From the NCBI GenBank assembly GCA_016946835.1, contig JACVTC010000087.1:637501-652500 (forward strand): a stretch of DNA of 15,000 bases. Reading direction: 5' to 3'. Under the pieces are notes generated by a model. The model did not search any database. It saw nothing but the letters and a program-made list of their open reading frames with translations, and was not told the DNA's origin. Within the stretch, counting starts at the first letter, position 1. Every line of letters starts with the position of its first letter. The DNA comes from Neocallimastix lanati (nom. inval.) (Eukaryota > Neocallimastigomycota > Neocallimastigomycetes > Neocallimastigales > Neocallimastigaceae). The translations under genes were made by a program, and so were the position numbers. Shown here in pieces: positions 8,957-15,000 of this stretch.

Positions 8957-9155
8957 GTATATAATAATATATAATAAAATAAAATAATATATAATAAAAT
9001 AAAATAATATAAAATAATATAAAATAATATAAAATGATATATAATAAAATAAAATAATAAAAATAATATAAAATAATATAAAATAATATAAAATAATATA
9101 ATATAATATATAATAAAATAATATAAAATAATCTAAAGTAATATAAAATAATATA
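8957..9155. repeat. 10-nt tandem array, unit ATAATATAAA, diverged
   Basis: Roughly 20 copies are present of a 10-nt unit varying between ATAATATAAA and ATAATAAAAT, with occasional point changes. It gives a long low-complexity Ile/Leu/Tyr/Phe frame on the minus strand that is not a protein. Confidence 0.9.
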
Positions 9156-9390
9156 ACAAAAAAGAATATAAAAGAAAAAAAAAAAAGAAAAAAGAGAGAA
9201 GAAGATTAAAAAAATAATTATGATTAAATATATTTTATCGACTACAGTTAAATAAAAGCTAAGTAAAATCAAATAAGAGATAAAAAGCGAAAGAAAGAAG
9301 GGAAAAAGGTATTTTTCCAAAAAAAAAAAAAAAAATCGAAAAAAGCTAGACTTTCTTATATATATTAAAATTAATATTAGATAAAAAACT

Positions 9391-9567
9391 TTAATTACTA
9401 TAAAAATTATTAATGGAATGACGGACGTTATATTTTAAAGTTTTTTCTTTAATACAGAAATTTGAATGTTACATATAGCAATGATGTACTTCGTAATGTG
9501 GCTTTAGGAATTGAAATTTAACGCCATAAAACAAATTTTCTTTTAAGCAAATAATTAAATAAATATT
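9391..9567 (-). pseudogene. Coding-like fragment of unknown family
   Basis: On the minus strand a frame reads LIICLKENLFYGVKFQFLKP, HYEVHHCYM, one stop (9471-9469), then HSNFCIKEKTLKYNVRHSIN, NFYSN and a stop. The DNA under it has clearly more G and C than its flanks, with codon choices such as GGC, GTC and CCA that are rare in the spacer DNA. There is no start, splice or neighbour support. Most likely a relic of a lost gene; not recognised. Confidence 0.3.
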
Positions 9568-9599
9568 TTATAATTTATATTATTTATTACTTGTTATAT

Positions 9600-9760
9600 T
9601 AGATAATTATTATTATTATTATTATTATTGTTATTTTAATTCTTTATTATTAAATATTAATAAATAATTATTAAATATCTTATTAGTTTGTTTCTATTTA
9701 ATAACTTTTATATTCTTATCATTATTTTTATTAATATTTTTATACAGTCTAAAAAAAAAA
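9600..9760. other. AT-only spacer with short ATT microsatellite
   Basis: About 7 ATT units lie at 9608-9629. No coding or regulatory signal is seen. Confidence 0.6.
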
Positions 9761-10397
9761 TCTTTAAAAATAAAATATTCTTTATGTTAATGCAAATATT
9801 GAAGTTTTGTATATCTTTAAAAATTATAAATTCTTTATATTAATAAAAAAATTAAAAGTATTTAAGATAAATATACAAAAAAAAAAAAAAAAAAAAACAT
9901 TAAAAATAAAATATTCTTTAATAACAAAGTATTTTTTATATTGTAAGTAAACTACTCTTAAAAATAAAAAATTCTTTAATAATATAATATTTGATAAAAG
10001 GTTTTTGAAAAAAATACTTTTTTAACCTTATTTTTTTATTTGCTTATTACTTAATCAATAATTAAAATGTCAAAAAATTAAATGTTTGATATATTTCAAA
10101 AAAAAAAATAGTAAAAAAATAAAAAAAATATTCTTTAAAAATCAAATAACTTTGAAAATTTCATTATATATTTATTTAAAAAAAAAAAAAATAAAATACT
10201 CTTGAAATTTATATAAAAAATATTTAAAATAAAGTAAAAAAAAAATATTTAAAAATTAAAAAAGTTTATATCTTTTTAATATTTAAATATGTTTTTTTTT
10301 TTTATTTTTAATTTTTTTATTTTTAAGGTTTATATATCTTAAAAATATAGGTAAAAAATAATCTTTAAATGTTCTTAAAAATAGAATATTCTTTAAA
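9761..10397. repeat. Degenerate interspersed repeat with core AAAATAAAATATTCTTT
   Basis: A short motif close to CTTTAAAAATAAAATATTCTTT recurs at about 9761-9785, 9813-9838, 9899-9921, 9955-9980 and 10372-10397, with half-copies near 10126 and 10190. Spacing between the first copies is 52, 86 and 56 nt. The sequence between copies is poly-A or AT-rich. It looks like an eroded minisatellite; no function can be assigned. Confidence 0.5.
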
Positions 10398-10414
10398 AAA
10401 AGGAGAAAAAATGA

Positions 10415-10600
10415 AATTTTATAACCTTTTATGTTTATTTGTTAAAAATTTTTAATAATTTGCTTATATATAATATAATATACCATATTACAAAAACAAA
10501 AAATAAAGGATACTACAAATTACATAAAGCCACATTATCAAATGGAACATTTCCAAATGAAACACCCCATAAAATTGACCAATTATATATTAAATTTTAA
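10415..10600 (+). pseudogene. Open coding-like stretch without a start codon
   Basis: From after TGA (10412-10414) to TAA (10598-10600) one plus frame is open for 61 codons. Its last part is GC-richer and protein-like: YYKLHKATLSNGTFPNETPH then KIDQLYIKF. The frame has no in-frame ATG and no clear acceptor. The NGTFPNxTPxKIxxLYI pattern is faintly like dictyostelid FNIP-type repeats, but one unit is too little to assign. Most likely a relic. Confidence 0.3.
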
Positions 10601-10699
10601 AATATGTTTTTTCCATAATAATATTTATTGATTATATAATGAATTAAAAAATCATTTTAAATAAATATTAATGGTGGGTTTTTTTTATTATTTTATTTT

Positions 10700-10990
10700 A
10701 TTCATTTATATATATATATTTATTTATTTTATACACTTTGTTAATTATATATTTAATTAATTAATTAATTATTTATTTATTTTATATACTTATTTATCTT
10801 ATATACTTATTTGTTATTTATATATTTATTTATTCATTTATATATATTTATTTATATATACATTCATAAATTTATTCATTTATATAAATATTTATTTATA
10901 TACTTACATAATTAATTATTTATTTATTTATTCATTTATATAAATATTTATTTATATACTTATATAATTATTCATTTATTTATTTATATC
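10700..10990. repeat. TTTA-rich simple repeat with a 56-bp tandem duplication
   Basis: There are long runs of TTTA and TTAA variants. A segment starting at 10875 (TTCATTTATATAAATATTTA and on) is repeated almost exactly from 10931, a 56-nt offset. The opposite-sense AAAT-rich block at about 11395-11460 is roughly complementary, so the two could pair. Confidence 0.75.
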
Positions 10991-11140
10991 TGCATTTTTA
11001 TACATTTTTAGCCCATAAAATTTAAATTAAAATAATTAATTAGAAGATTTATTTTTTTTATTTTATATTCAATAAGATTTAATTAAAAATATATTAATTT
11101 AAGTCTTAATCAATTAAAATAATTATTCTAGTTTATTCTT

Positions 11141-11172
11141 AAATCAATTAACAATATATTGTTAATTGATTT
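11141..11172. repeat. Perfect 32-bp palindrome
   Basis: The 16-nt half AAATCAATTAACAATA is followed directly by its exact reverse complement TATTGTTAATTGATTT, with no spacer. All 16 pairs match, including two G:C pairs in each arm. Confidence 0.95.
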
Positions 11173-11554
11173 TATTATTTTTTTAAATTATTTTTTCTTT
11201 TTCTTTTTCTTTATAATTTAAACATTTCATTTTTATAGACATTTTTTTTTTATCAAATAGAAACAATTTAATATTAATTAATATTATATATTACAATACA
11301 TTTCAATAAACAAGAAATTGAATAAAGATTTTAAACAAAGAATTTAATTTAATACAATATGAATTAGAATTCAAAAATGAATAAATAAAAAGGTAAATAA
11401 ATAAATTAATATATAAATAAATAAATAAACATATAAATAAATAATAAATAAATCAATTTATAAATATATAAATAATAAAATTTACAAAACCAATCTTAAT
11501 CTCTTTGTAAAGTAATAATAATAATTAATAATAGTAATATAAATTTTTAAAGAA

Positions 11555-11593
11555 GTAATTTTAATTTCTTTATTTAATAAAAATTAAAATTAC
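11555..11593. repeat. Perfect 13-bp inverted repeat with 13-nt loop
   Basis: GTAATTTTAATTT at 11555-11567 is the exact reverse complement of AAATTAAAATTAC at 11581-11593. Confidence 0.9.
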
Positions 11594-11608
11594 ATATATT
11601 TTAATATT

Positions 11609-11637
11609 ATAACCTTTTAATATTTATTAAAGGTTAT
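11609..11637. repeat. Inverted repeat, ATAACCTTT stem
   Basis: ATAACCTTT at 11609-11617 pairs with AAAGGTTAT at 11629-11637. The stem extends inward as AATA/TATT with one bulged T. It lies 15 nt after the preceding hairpin. Confidence 0.8.
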
Positions 11638-12008
11638 ATTTTACTATCAATTTATTATTTTATTAATCATATTTAGTTATTATTTAATTCTGTTAATATA
11701 AACTTATTTCTTATTCATTTATTTTTTTTTTTTTAAAAAAAAAAAGAAATGAAAATTTAAAATATCACCATTTAAATAATAGGAATATTGAAAATAAAAG
11801 TTATTGAATTGTAATCAAGTATAATAAAATATTTATTAAAATAAAAAAAAAAAGCAAAACAAAACAAATCATAAATAGTATTATTATTACTTTATTAAGA
11901 TAAAGTAAACATTAAAGAATTTAAAATAATATACATATATATTTTTTCATCATAAATATTACATTATTTTAAAAGAATTTTATTTTTAAAATTATTAACT
12001 TTATAAAT

Positions 12009-12036
12009 AGTTATATTTATTCTATTTAATATAACT
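12009..12036. repeat. 9-bp inverted repeat upstream of the AMSH-like gene
   Basis: AGTTATATT at 12009-12017 pairs with AATATAACT at 12028-12036 around a 10-nt loop, about 150 nt before the start codon. In such AT-rich DNA a 9-bp stem can arise by chance. Confidence 0.5.
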
Positions 12037-12047
12037 TATATTTATTT

Positions 12048-12078
<31 letters not shown>

Positions 12079-12186
12079 TTGTATAATTATATTGACATTT
12101 AATTATGCTTCATATATTTATTTAAAATAAATAAAAATCATAAAAAAAAAAAAAACTATTTAAAAAAAAAATAATAATTATTAATA

Positions 12187-15000
<2,814 letters not shown>

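Larger units (their letters stand above)
10991..12186. other. Spacer upstream of the AMSH-like gene, rich in inverted repeats
   Basis: No gene is visible. It holds the palindrome and hairpins listed separately and a CTTTTT array at about 11196-11211. Close to the AMSH-like start it has a T-run then A-run (12047-12078), which suits a dictyostelid promoter. No defined promoter element is recognised. Confidence 0.5.

Noticed and set aside
8772-9320. A 182-codon minus-strand open frame rich in Tyr, Ile, Leu and Phe
   Set aside because: It is produced by the 10-nt AT array and flanking AT-only DNA. There is no domain, no compositional signal of coding, and it is built of repeat units.

Overview
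The window is nuclear DNA from a social amoeba, most likely Dictyostelium or a close relative. Intergenic DNA and introns are close to pure A/T with long poly-A, poly-T and (AT)n runs. Introns are short and AT-rich, and one gene has very long Gln and Asn runs. I cannot name the species.

Three genes are supported. On the minus strand, 813-2942, is eif3J, the loosely attached j subunit of translation initiation factor eIF3. It has nine inferred exons, including a probable 9-nt microexon. On the minus strand, 4076-5261, is dolpp1, an ER dolichyldiphosphatase of the PAP2 family. It has four exons, and one intron appears to start with GC instead of GT. On the plus strand, 12187 to the right edge, is a large Q/N-rich protein ending in an AMSH/STAMBP-type JAMM deubiquitinase domain. 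It is cut by the window just before the HxH zinc-binding motif. The three belong to separate processes (translation initiation, dolichol recycling for N-glycosylation, K63-ubiquitin trimming on endosomes), and nothing suggests a shared job.

Between dolpp1 and the AMSH-like gene is a gene desert of about 6.9 kb that contains relics. A broken cytochrome b5 domain (5945-6152) is split by a 25-nt poly-T run and has lost its heme-binding HPGG. Directly after it, 6211-6807 is a much more GC-rich block. One plus-strand frame, with several stops, resembles the C-terminal RNase H end of a Ty1/copia retrotransposon. Further coding-like fragments lie at 5635-5754, 7714-7785, 9391-9567 and 10415-10600. 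The rest is simple sequence: a 7-nt tandem array (7950-8154), a 10-nt array (8957-9155), a degenerate interspersed repeat (9761-10397), a TTTA-rich block with a 56-bp duplication, and a cluster of inverted repeats including a perfect 32-bp palindrome (11141-11637).

The left edge (1-812) is homopolymer-rich. It holds two small GC-richer islands that could be the edge of another gene but cannot be assigned. All exon structures were read by eye from splice signals, reading phase and remembered family sequence; none was tested against RNA or a database.
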